NCBI GenBank assembly: GCA_019636015.1
Contig: JAHBYJ010000002.1
Span: forward strand, 248,001 to 312,000
Length of the DNA stretch: 64,000 nucleotides
Direction of reading: 5' to 3'
Source: Parvibaculaceae bacterium
GTDB lineage: Bacteria > Pseudomonadota > Alphaproteobacteria > Parvibaculales > Parvibaculaceae
The position numbers were made by a program, and so were the translations under genes. Positions 1 to 7,354 of the stretch are shown one piece after another; positions within the stretch are counted from its first letter, which is position 1, and every line of letters starts with the position of its first letter. The notes below the pieces were generated by a model. That model did no database searches, had not been told where the DNA came from, and saw only the letters and a program-made list of their open reading frames with translations.

Positions 1-279
1 CAAGGGTTCCGGTACGGGAAGTCCCGTCGGATGGAAGGCGCGATAGGCGTTGAACTCGACGTCGCGCTCCGTCTCGATGAGGCTTGCCACGGGATCGCGG
101 CGCAGGATCAGCGGGCGGCGCATCTTCTTGCCGCCCTCTTCCCATGTCGCGGTGAGGCGATAGGTTTCGCGGCTGGCGCCGCCCGGAATGCGCGAGACGC
201 CGCTCACCTCGACATGCGAGGCGGCGGGCATCCGGTGCGCAAGATAGGCGGCGATACGCGGCGCAAGGTCTTCCATCAT
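1..279 (-). CDS. APH-like phosphotransferase family protein, N-terminal part (cut by window edge)
   Basis: Only the first 93 residues lie in the window. The protein starts with a double ATG at 279/276, 6 bases after the stop of the gene at 286, so it is the last visible member of a minus-strand operon. The N-terminus has the layout of the aminoglycoside-phosphotransferase/ACAD10-like kinase fold: a helix, then GGASRETYRL (nucleotide-loop-like), then a strand with LILRRDP, then a conserved ETERDVEFNAYRAF stretch. In degradative bacteria such kinases often sit beside acyl-CoA dehydrogenase, P450 or steroid genes, and their substrates are usually unknown. The catalytic HxDxxxxN loop would lie outside the window, so activity cannot be judged. 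Confidence 0.75.
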   Translation of the reverse strand, partial: MMEDLAPRIAAYLAHRMPAASHVEVSGVSRIPGGASRETYRLTATWEEGGKKMRRPLILRRDPVASLIETERDVEFNAYRAFHPTGLPVPEPL

Positions 280-285
280 TCGCCC

Positions 286-1395
286 CTATTTCGCCGGATC
301 GAGAATATCCTTGAAGCCCGACGGCGCGTGCGGCCCGATCACGAGCTGCTCGAGAATGCCGCAGCCCTGCCGCTTCGACCCGTCGGGCAGCGTCATCACC
401 GCGTCGGAAAAGGCCTGAATGTGAAGATGAGGCGGTGCGAAGCTCTTCACGTCCGACAGCTTGAATTCGTCATAGCCGATCGCGTTGTCGCCCTTATGTG
501 CGCCATGGCTCCATTCGGGATGCCCATAGCCGATGCCCTGCATGTAGAAATGGAATTTCGGCGTGAGGTCGATGCGCGTCTTCTCGCCCTTGCGCGTCTC
601 GAAGAAGATCGAGAAGGACTTCGCATGGCGCGAGCCGGAGGTGTAGGCAATCTCGTAGTGAACGCGGTCCACCTCCTGCGACACGGCATCCGCGCCGAGC
701 GAGCACATGACGCCGGAGAGATTCCACGGCTCGCCATGCTCGTCGTCATTCACATGGAACAGCGTGATGCGATCCTCGAAATTGAGCGGCGCCCACATCC
801 AGAAGAACTGGAACGGCATGGGCGGCACCAGCGGCTGCGGATCGGACGCACCGATGGCGCGCACACCCCAGGAGCGGTCGCGCGTACCGACATAATCCTG
901 CGGTTTGATTTCGATGCGCTTGCCCTTGACCTCGATCCAGCCTTCCCACGTGCCGTTCTGCGTCATGCGGGTAAGGTCCATCAGCGTGCGCGGACCGTTG
1001 CGGCGCGTGAAGCGCGGCTCTTTCAATGCGGGCGCGCGGCCGCGGAAGGTCACATCCGCCTTGATGCCATGCTCATTGTCGCCGACACGCACGCGCAGCA
1101 CCTGCAGCGGCTCCACGATATCGACCGAAAGCGGACCGACGCGCGTATCCATGCGTTCCATGTTGAGGAAGCGCGAAACATGGAGATTGTGCTGCACGCC
1201 ATCGACGATGACGCTGAAGGCGCCATCCATGATGTTGAGATGCGGATAGACGCCGAGCGCCGCCGCAAAGAACACGTCGCCGCCGCGCGTATAGCCGTTG
1301 AAGAAGAAGCGGTCGTAGAAATTGCGGTCCGTGCCCGCAAAGGCGATCGGTTCCGGCGTCTGGTGAATGGGATAATCGTCGGCTTTGGTGAGCAT
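286..1395 (-). CDS. CrtC/AttH-like (hydroxyneurosporene synthase-like) beta-barrel protein, function unknown
   Basis: A protein of 369 aa starting at ATG 1395, chosen because GGGAGGAG sits just upstream; an in-frame extension to 1455 has no such site. It is rich in aromatic residues and short beta-like segments. DRSWGVR near the middle and FQFFWMWAPLNF after it resemble the paired lipocalin domains of the CrtC/AttH/Svf1 group, some of which act on lipids or terpenoids. No signal peptide or membrane helix is visible. It lies downstream of rubredoxin and P450 and upstream of an APH-like kinase, so a role in the same oxidative pathway is plausible. The family assignment is by motif impression only; the function is not established. 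Confidence 0.55.
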   Translation of the reverse strand: MLTKADDYPIHQTPEPIAFAGTDRNFYDRFFFNGYTRGGDVFFAAALGVYPHLNIMDGAFSVIVDGVQHNLHVSRFLNMERMDTRVGPLSVDIVEPLQVLRVRVGDNEHGIKADVTFRGRAPALKEPRFTRRNGPRTLMDLTRMTQNGTWEGWIEVKGKRIEIKPQDYVGTRDRSWGVRAIGASDPQPLVPPMPFQFFWMWAPLNFEDRITLFHVNDDEHGEPWNLSGVMCSLGADAVSQEVDRVHYEIAYTSGSRHAKSFSIFFETRKGEKTRIDLTPKFHFYMQGIGYGHPEWSHGAHKGDNAIGYDEFKLSDVKSFAPPHLHIQAFSDAVMTLPDGSKRQGCGILEQLVIGPHAPSGFKDILDPAK

Positions 1396-1530
1396 GGCTC
1401 TCCTCCCTGCGCGCCCCGGCTTTGCCGGTGACTTCTTATGTTTTCGTTGCGGCAAGAATGGCGGCGCGGGAGAGCCGGGTCAATGACCGGAAGGCAGTTC
1501 CGCAACGCATGACGCTGCGGAACCGTCGCT

Positions 1531-1704
1531 TCACAATTCAATCATTTCAAAATCGCTCTTGGGCGTGCCGCAAAGCGGACAGATCCAGTCGTCCGGAATG
1601 TCGGCCCAGCGCGTACCGGGCGCAATACCCTCATCGGGAAGGCCCTCAGCTTCGTCATAGATGAAGCCGCAGGTCGTGCACTGCCAGGTCTTGAAGCCTT
1701 CCAT
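1531..1704 (-). CDS. Rubredoxin
   Basis: A complete rubredoxin of 57 aa. Two CxxC knuckles bind one iron: CTTC (Cys9, Cys12) followed by GFIYDE, and CPLC (Cys42, Cys45) followed by G. The linker contains the usual [14 protein letters not shown] segment. The start ATG at 1704 follows a purine-rich site. Rubredoxins are small cytosolic one-electron carriers; in hydrocarbon degraders they feed the AlkB alkane hydroxylase. Here the gene begins 15 bases after the stop of a cytochrome P450 and no AlkB is visible. That suggests either a shared electron supply to the P450 or service to a partner elsewhere. Confidence 0.95.
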   Translation of the reverse strand: MEGFKTWQCTTCGFIYDEAEGLPDEGIAPGTRWADIPDDWICPLCGTPKSDFEMIEL

Positions 1705-1719
1705 CGCTTCTCCGTCCTC

Positions 1720-2991
1720 TCAGTTCATGCGATAGCGGATCGGCACCGATTTCGGCCCGCAGACGAAACTTGCCTGCATGCGCTTCGGTTCGCCTGCCAG
1801 TTCAACACTTTGAAGGCGCGGCAGCAATTCCTCCCAGAGGATGCGCATTTCCATGCGGCCGAGATGCTGGCCGAGGCAGACATGCGCACCATAGCCGAAG
1901 GCGACATGCTTGTTGGGCGAACGGTCGACCTTGAAGGCGAAGGGATCGTCGAAAACATCCTCATCGCGGTTGCCGGACGGATAGGAAAGCATCAGCCAGT
2001 CGCCCCTGGCGATCTTCTGGCCGTGCACTTCCGCATCCGCCGTTGCCGTGCGCATGAAATGCTTTACCGGCGTCACCCAGCGGATCGACTCCTCCAGATA
2101 GGAGGGGATGAGCGAGGCGTCGGCCTTGAGCTTTGCGAACTGATCCGGATTTTCCGCCAGCGCCCAGAGCCCGCCCGCCGTGGTGTTCGAGGTGGTGTCG
2201 TGGCCGGCGGTCGCCGCAATGATGTAATAGGACATGGCTTCGAGATGGCCGAGCGGCTTGCCCTCGATCTGCCCGTTCGCGATGACGCTCGCAAGATCGT
2301 CGCGCGGACAGGCACGGCGATCTTCCGTCATCTCGTTGAAATAGGTGATGAACTCGCCCACCGTCGCGCCGATCTCCGCCAGCGCCGCATCGGCATCCTT
2401 CACTTCCGCGCCGCTGCGGTTGAGATCGGGGTCGGCACTGCCGAAAAGTTCCTGCGTCAGCTTCAGCATGCGCGGCTCGTCCGCTTCGGGCACGCCGAGC
2501 ACTTCCATGATGACATGCAGCGGATAGAGGAAAGCGACATCGCGCGCGAAATCGCAATTGCCGTTCATGTCGGCCATGCGGTCGATGAAGCCCTTGGCAA
2601 TTTCCCGGATGCGCGCCTCGAGCTTCTTGAGGTTCTGCGGCATGAACCAGGACTGGGTCAGGCGCCGATAGGCGAAGTGGTCGGGATTATCCATCTGAAC
2701 GAGCGAGCGCACGAGATGGGGCGAGCCGCCCATCAGCTCACGCACCTTCTTGTCCACCTCGATGGGCGTCAGCGTCGTCGCGCGGTCGCCATTGTGGAAA
2801 AGCTCGTTCTGCCTTTCGACCTCGAGAATGTCGGCATGTTTCGTGACGACCCAGAAGGGATCGAAGCCTTCGGGCTGCGCCTGCGCGAAAGGCATTTCCC
2901 TGCGCAGCCAGGCGAAGGCATCGTCCACGCGCTTGCCATCCGCATAGGCCTTGGGGTCGATGATGGTCTGGGCGGTTTCCTGGGGGATCAT
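1720..2991 (-). CDS. Cytochrome P450
   Basis: A soluble bacterial P450 of 423 aa. The I-helix oxygen-activation motif AGHDTT is near residue 245, the ExxR of the K helix is in LEESIRW, and the heme-thiolate loop FGYGAHVCLG places the axial Cys near residue 372. The start ATG at 2991 is preferred; a GTG at 3024 in frame has poor upstream context. The pattern is that of class I bacterial P450s of the terpene/steroid/alkyl-chain group (CYP125/142/153-like in general look), which oxidise hydrophobic substrates using NADH-derived electrons. The exact CYP family cannot be fixed by eye. It heads an apparent operon with rubredoxin, a CrtC-like protein and an APH-like kinase. Confidence 0.93.
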   Translation of the reverse strand: MIPQETAQTIIDPKAYADGKRVDDAFAWLRREMPFAQAQPEGFDPFWVVTKHADILEVERQNELFHNGDRATTLTPIEVDKKVRELMGGSPHLVRSLVQMDNPDHFAYRRLTQSWFMPQNLKKLEARIREIAKGFIDRMADMNGNCDFARDVAFLYPLHVIMEVLGVPEADEPRMLKLTQELFGSADPDLNRSGAEVKDADAALAEIGATVGEFITYFNEMTEDRRACPRDDLASVIANGQIEGKPLGHLEAMSYYIIAATAGHDTTSNTTAGGLWALAENPDQFAKLKADASLIPSYLEESIRWVTPVKHFMRTATADAEVHGQKIARGDWLMLSYPSGNRDEDVFDDPFAFKVDRSPNKHVAFGYGAHVCLGQHLGRMEMRILWEELLPRLQSVELAGEPKRMQASFVCGPKSVPIRYRMN

Positions 2992-3172
2992 GGCCGTTCT
3001 TTCTGCTGCAAACGTTAAACCCACAATCAGATTATGGATTTATGTCCGTTGCTTCAAAGCGTCAAACGGTCGCTGAATTACCGCAGCGGAACGCGACAAT
3101 CCGCGTCTTCCGGCGCCTTCGCACCCCGCCTAGACTTCACCTTGAGGTCGCCAACAACCCGGGAAGAAGAGA

Positions 3173-3547
3173 ATGAAATTCTGGCTCGTGGCAGGCGCGA
3201 TCAGCGGCTTTCTCTCGGTGGCGCTTGGCGCCTTTGCCGCACATGGCCTGCAGGCCCGGGTGGGCCCGGCCGAAATCGCGGTCTTTGAAACCGGCGCGCG
3301 CTATCAGATGTATCACGCGCTGGCGCTGCTCGCCGTCGCCTGGGTGGCGGCGCAGGGCGGCGGCCTCTCCGCCAGCGTGGCGGGCTGGGCCTTCATCGTG
3401 GGCACGATTCTCTTTTCCGGCACGCTCTACTATCTCGGGCTGACCGGCAGCCGCGCATTGGTGATGGTGACGCCGGTCGGCGGCCTCGCCTTTCTGGCGG
3501 GCTGGATCGCCCTTGCCGTCGCGGCTTTCTCCCTCCGGACGCCCTGA
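3173..3547 (+). CDS. DUF423 small integral membrane protein
   Basis: A protein of 124 aa with four hydrophobic segments. The N-terminus MKFWLVAGAISGFLSVALGAF followed by AAHGL is characteristic of DUF423 (YwdK/YgdD-like) inner-membrane proteins, as is the ARYQMYHALAL segment. The start ATG at 3173 follows GGAAGAAGAG. It stands alone between the divergent P450 operon and the FAD-oxidoreductase operon, with no recognisable partners. The molecular function of the family is not known; length and topology are normal. Confidence 0.85.
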   Translation: MKFWLVAGAISGFLSVALGAFAAHGLQARVGPAEIAVFETGARYQMYHALALLAVAWVAAQGGGLSASVAGWAFIVGTILFSGTLYYLGLTGSRALVMVTPVGGLAFLAGWIALAVAAFSLRTP

Positions 3548-3591
3548 TTTTCCCGGCCGCTCTGGACAGGCCCCCTCCTCACTCCTATTTT

Positions 3592-3609
3592 ACTAGACCG
3601 AGGTCTAGT
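3592..3609. promoter_or_regulatory. Palindromic operator, TetR-like, upstream of the FAD oxidoreductase
   Basis: An 18-bp inverted repeat with perfect 8-bp arms (ACTAGACC and GGTCTAGT) around a 2-bp centre, ending 42 bases before the ATG at 3652. Short perfect palindromes of this size, just upstream of a catabolic oxidoreductase, are typical of TetR-family operators. No TetR gene is adjacent, so the regulator would act in trans. A T-run follows the right arm, so a weak terminator for DUF423 is the alternative reading. Confidence 0.55.
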
Positions 3610-3651
3610 TTTTGGTTATGCCCCTTCCCGGCATGACTTGAGGAGGTTTTC

Positions 3652-5154
3652 ATGAGCGAGCGGATTCTCGTTATCGGCGGCGGCATTGCGGGTCTCTGGA
3701 CCGCGCTGGCACTTGGCCGTGCCGGACGCGAACTGACGGTTCTCGACCGCGACCCGCCGCCGCCGGAAACCTCCGCCGACGAGGCCTTCGAGAAATGGGA
3801 GCGCAAGGGCGTCGGCCATCTGCGCCACAGCCATGCCTTTCTCGCCCGGCTCCACATCCTGATCCGCGATCACTATCCGGACCTCATGGAAGAACTACTG
3901 GCCGCCGGCTGCCGCGAACTCACTTTCGCGGAAGGCCTGCCCATCGCGATCAAGGAAACCTACAAGCCCGTGCCCGGCGACAAGGACATGACGATCCTGA
4001 CCAGCCGCCGCACGACGCTCGAATTCATCATGCGCCGCTATGCCGCCCGTCAGCAGGGCATCCGCTTCGTCACCGGCGCGCTGGTGCGCGACATCCTGAC
4101 GGAACGCGATGCAGGCGGCGCGCTGCGCGTCACCGGCGTGAAGGTGGAACAGGACGGCGAGACGAAGGACTGGCACGCCGACATCGTGGTCGATGCTGCC
4201 GGCAAGAACAGCCAGATGATCGAATGGCTGAACGAACGCGGCGCCGGCATCACCGAGGAGACGGAGCGCGCGGGCATTCTCTATTTCACCCGCCACTACC
4301 GCCTGCATGAGGGCAAGAGCGAGCCTGAGCGGAGCAAGGTCCCCGGCGCGGGCGATCTCGGCTTCATCAAGTACGGCGTCTTCCCCGCGGACAATGGCTG
4401 CTTCTCGATCACGCTCGCCGTGCCGGAAATCGAGATGGAGATGCGGCGAGCCATCGTGCGTCCGGAAACCTTCGATGCGATCTGCGCCATGCTGCCCGGC
4501 ATCGCGAGCTGGACGTCGCCCGAAACCTCGAAGCCCGTCAGCCGCGTCTTCGGCATGGGCGAACTCATCAGCCGCTGGCGCCACATGGTGAAGGATGGCG
4601 AGCCGCGCGTGCTCAATTTCTTCCCGCTCGGCGACAGCGTGATCCGCACCAATCCGCTTTATGGACGCGGCTGCTCCTTCGCCGGCGTGGCCGCCGAGGC
4701 GCTCATCGAAGCGCTGGGCAAGTCGGACAATGCCCGCGAACGCGCGAAGCACTATCACGCGCGCCTCGCAAAGGAACTGCGCCAGCACTACGACGACATG
4801 GTGAAGCAGGACCTCGCCGCCACGCGGCGCGCAAAGAATGCGCTCGACCCCGACTACAAGCCGAGCGTCAAGGCGCGGCTCATCAAGAGTTTCGCGGAAG
4901 ACGCGATCCTGCCCGCCATTCGCGGCGATGTGGAACTGATGCGCAGCTTCATGCGCAGCTTTCACATGGTGGATGCGCCGAACACATGGCTGCGCGATCC
5001 GCGCAACGTGACCAAGGTGCTCGGCACATGGGCGCGCGGCAAGAAGCGCAACGCCGACCTCTACCCGCCGAAGCTTGGCCCCGGCCGCGAGGAAATGTAC
5101 CGCTCGCTCGGTATCTCGCCGGAAGCCGACCGCGCCCGTGCAAAATCGGCCTGA
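3652..5154 (+). CDS. FAD-dependent oxidoreductase / monooxygenase-like protein
   Basis: A flavoprotein of 500 aa. The Rossmann FAD-binding motif GGGIAGLWTALALGRAG lies at residues 8-24, and a second FAD contact, FPLGDSVIRTNPLYGRG, lies near residue 325, as in PHBH-fold monooxygenases and halogenase-like proteins. The start ATG at 3652 follows GAGGAGG. Substrate residues cannot be inferred. An epoxide hydrolase begins about 40 bases downstream on the same strand, so epoxidation followed by hydrolysis is an attractive but unproven pairing. The palindrome at 3592-3609 suggests repression by a TetR-type factor. A halogenase role is less likely because I do not see the WxWxIP tryptophan-halogenase motif. 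Confidence 0.85.
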   Translation: MSERILVIGGGIAGLWTALALGRAGRELTVLDRDPPPPETSADEAFEKWERKGVGHLRHSHAFLARLHILIRDHYPDLMEELLAAGCRELTFAEGLPIAIKETYKPVPGDKDMTILTSRRTTLEFIMRRYAARQQGIRFVTGALVRDILTERDAGGALRVTGVKVEQDGETKDWHADIVVDAAGKNSQMIEWLNERGAGITEETERAGILYFTRHYRLHEGKSEPERSKVPGAGDLGFIKYGVFPADNGCFSITLAVPEIEMEMRRAIVRPETFDAICAMLPGIASWTSPETSKPVSRVFGMGELISRWRHMVKDGEPRVLNFFPLGDSVIRTNPLYGRGCSFAGVAAEALIEALGKSDNARERAKHYHARLAKELRQHYDDMVKQDLAATRRAKNALDPDYKPSVKARLIKSFAEDAILPAIRGDVELMRSFMRSFHMVDAPNTWLRDPRNVTKVLGTWARGKKRNADLYPPKLGPGREEMYRSLGISPEADRARAKSA

Positions 5155-5196
5155 CGAACACAAGAAACGAATATCGAAACCATGGGAGGACCGGCC

Positions 5197-6168
5197 GTGA
5201 ATTTTCCTGAGCCGCATTACGTCGAGACGAATGGTATCAAGATGGCCGTCTACGAACAGGGTCCGAAAGACGGCGTGCCGGTGGTGATGTGCCACGGCTT
5301 TCCCGAACTTGCCTATTCCTGGCGGCATCAGCTTCCCGCCGTTGCAGGCGCGGGCTTCCGCGCCATCGCGCCGGACATGCGCGGCTACGGCAATACGGGC
5401 GGACCGAAGGGAAAGGACGCGGTGCCGCTCTACGACATCGCGCATCTGACGGACGATCTCGCCGGCATGCTCGACGCGCTCGGTCTCGACAAGGCGATCT
5501 TCGCGGGGCACGACTGGGGCGGCATGGTGGTCTGGCAGATGGCGCTGCGCCATGCGGACCGCGTCGCGGGCGTCATCGGCGTCAACACGCCCTTCATTCC
5601 GCGCGGGCCTATGGACCCGATCGCCGCGATGCGCATGGCCTTCGGAGAGGACATGTATATCGTCTTCTTCCAGAATTTCGGCGTGGCCGAAGCGATCTTC
5701 GACAAGGACGTCGCCCGCTCCATGCGCTTCTGGTACCGCAAGAGCCCGATGAAGCTTGCCGACTACGACAAGCTCCCGGCCGACCAGAAGAACCTCTCCT
5801 TCACCAAGAGCTTCGAGAGCGACGAAAGCACCTGGGTGGGCGAGCAGCTGCTGAATGCGGAAGAACTCGCCTATTACACACGCCTGTTCGAGAAGGCGGG
5901 CTTCGAGGGCGGCATCAACTGGTACCGCAACTTCACGCGCAACTGGCAGATCACCGAGGGCCAGACGGAGAAGGTGAATGTTCCCTCGCTCATGGTATCG
6001 GCCGCGGACGACATCGTGCTCCGCCCGGAAATGACCATCGGCATGGAGCAATATGTGCCTGACCTCGAGAAACACGTGATCCCCGACTGCGGCCACTGGA
6101 CCCAGTCGGAAAAGCCGGAAGAACTGAACGCGCTGATGGTGGACTGGCTGAAGCGCCGCTTCGGCTGA
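5197..6168 (+). CDS. Alpha/beta hydrolase, epoxide hydrolase family
   Basis: A protein of 323 aa using a GTG start at 5197, because GGGAGGA lies 6 bases upstream of it; the ATG at 5182 would leave that ribosome site inside the gene. The alpha/beta-hydrolase landmarks are those of soluble epoxide hydrolases: the HGFPE oxyanion motif near residue 32, the nucleophile elbow GHDWGG with an Asp nucleophile near residue 105, and the terminal catalytic His in CGHWTQSEKPEE. Such enzymes open epoxides to vicinal diols in the cytosol. It follows the FAD oxidoreductase closely and probably shares its transcript. A haloalkane dehalogenase has a related layout but usually lacks the HGFPE form. Confidence 0.88.
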   Translation: MNFPEPHYVETNGIKMAVYEQGPKDGVPVVMCHGFPELAYSWRHQLPAVAGAGFRAIAPDMRGYGNTGGPKGKDAVPLYDIAHLTDDLAGMLDALGLDKAIFAGHDWGGMVVWQMALRHADRVAGVIGVNTPFIPRGPMDPIAAMRMAFGEDMYIVFFQNFGVAEAIFDKDVARSMRFWYRKSPMKLADYDKLPADQKNLSFTKSFESDESTWVGEQLLNAEELAYYTRLFEKAGFEGGINWYRNFTRNWQITEGQTEKVNVPSLMVSAADDIVLRPEMTIGMEQYVPDLEKHVIPDCGHWTQSEKPEELNALMVDWLKRRFG

Positions 6169-6213
6169 GGCCTTCTCCGCTCAATTCGGCTTGCTTCCCG
6201 CCCCGCGCCGGGC

Positions 6214-6247
6214 CAGAATGACCAAATTAACTATTTCGGTCATTCTG
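6214..6247. terminator. Stem-loop between epoxide hydrolase and next gene
   Basis: Perfect 10-base arms (CAGAATGACC at 6214-6223 and GGTCATTCTG at 6238-6247) enclose a 14-base A/T-rich loop. It lies 46 bases after the hydrolase stop and just ahead of the next ribosome site. There is no long T-run, so it could be a weak terminator, a processing site or an operator. Confidence 0.4.
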
Positions 6248-6266
6248 TTCGGCGGGAGGGGCGCGG

Positions 6267-6632
6267 GTGACACTGGTCGAGCATCTTGCGGCCGCGCCGG
6301 ACGCACTGCGCGGCGCCGTCTACTGGCTCATCTTCATCAATTCGCTGTCGCTTGCCCTCGTCCTCACGCTGGCCGAAGCGCGGGTCGTTTTCGCCGTCTG
6401 GATGACCACGCTCGGCCTCACCCTGCTCTCCTTTGAATGGTGGGGCTTTTCGCGCGCGCTCGGGGCCGCCTATCTCGCGCTCTGGACGCCACTCCTTTTC
6501 TGGCTCGTGATCCGCAACCCGGCAGACGGACTGAAGCGGACAGGAGATGTGTGGCTTGTCGCGATGTTCGCATCGAACCTCGCCGCGGTGACCATGGGCC
6601 ACCTTCTGATGTTCCGCCTGCTGCCCGTCTGA
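6267..6632 (+). CDS. Hypothetical integral membrane protein (4 predicted helices)
   Basis: A protein of 121 aa with a GTG start at 6267, supported by GGGAGGGG upstream. About four hydrophobic segments are visible (residues 15-38, 42-60, 66-82 and 96-118), with short charged links. I recognise no family. It has a normal coding look, in frame with its ribosome site, and it is separated from the epoxide hydrolase by a stem-loop. Function unknown. Confidence 0.7.
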   Translation: MTLVEHLAAAPDALRGAVYWLIFINSLSLALVLTLAEARVVFAVWMTTLGLTLLSFEWWGFSRALGAAYLALWTPLLFWLVIRNPADGLKRTGDVWLVAMFASNLAAVTMGHLLMFRLLPV

Positions 6633-6704
6633 CCGCGAGACCGATGCAATGAGCCGCTCCCGCTGCTAGACTGACGGCCCCGTCATCAATCGCCGCCGGC
6701 TCCC

Positions 6705-7121
6705 ATGCCCTCCACCTCCGCCCGCGATCAGGCCGCCCTGCTCTTCGCCAACGAGACCTTCTATCGCGCCTTCGCGGACCGCGACATGGCGCTGATGAAC
6801 GCGGTCTGGGCGGAGCGCGAGCCCGTGACCTGCCTCCATCCCGGCTGGCCGCCGGTCGAGGGGCACGATGCGGTGATGCAGAGCTGGCACGCCATACTGG
6901 GCGGTCCCGCAAGCCCCGACATCCAGTGCCTTCACGCCAAGGCCGGCATCCACAAGGACATGGGGATCGTGATCTGCTATGAGCGCATCGGACAGGATTT
7001 CCTGCTGGCCACCAATGTCTTCATCCGCAGCGGCAATGGCTGGCTCATGGTTCATCACCAGTCGGGCCCTGCGCCCGAACCCGAGGCAAGTACCCCTTTT
7101 CCAAGGCGCAGCATCAACTGA
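6705..7121 (+). CDS. NTF2/SnoaL-like domain protein
   Basis: A protein of 138 aa matching the SnoaL/DUF4440 cone-shaped alpha+beta barrel. It has an N-terminal helix with FYRAFADRDMALMNAVWAE, the conserved CLHPGWPPVEGHDAVMQSW turn-helix, and C-terminal strands ending in WLMVHHQSGP. Members are small ligand-binding or enzyme domains with diverse roles. No signal peptide is present. It stands alone ahead of the glycosyltransferase cluster. Substrate unknown. Confidence 0.8.
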   Translation: MPSTSARDQAALLFANETFYRAFADRDMALMNAVWAEREPVTCLHPGWPPVEGHDAVMQSWHAILGGPASPDIQCLHAKAGIHKDMGIVICYERIGQDFLLATNVFIRSGNGWLMVHHQSGPAPEPEASTPFPRRSIN

Positions 7122-7182
7122 GGGGGCGCTGCTTACATTCCTGTTAGCGGGTTGTTGCCCCGCACCGATGCCTATATGATCC

Positions 7183-7198
7183 GCGCGCCCGGGCGCGC
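7183..7198. repeat. 16-bp GC palindrome upstream of the glycosyltransferase cluster
   Basis: A perfect self-complementary run (GCGCGCCCGGGCGCGC) lies in the 233-bp gap between the NTF2-like gene and the glycosyltransferase start at 7355. It can fold as a hairpin in the likely leader. In such GC-rich DNA a chance origin is possible. Confidence 0.35.
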
Positions 7199-7354
7199 AC
7201 CGCAGCGCGCGGGCCTTTGCTGTCTGGCCCACCACATCACCGCCCTTCAGGGGCAGGAATTGAAACGGTCCGGGTTCGCGCCCGCCCATGGGAGCTCCGG
7301 ACGATACCCCTTTGTTGCGGGGGCATGCGGGCAACGAGTTTGAGAGGACGAGGC

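Noticed and set aside
3592..3615. The palindrome as a terminator of the DUF423 gene
   Set aside because: The stem is short (8 bp, A/T at the base) with a 2-base loop and only a short T-run; its placement near the next start fits an operator better, although termination cannot be excluded.
3895..6096. 733-aa minus-strand open frame opposite the FAD oxidoreductase and epoxide hydrolase
   Set aside because: Composition is typical of antisense frames in GC-rich genes (Ala, Arg, His and Asp excess), with no motifs; both plus-strand genes have full motifs.
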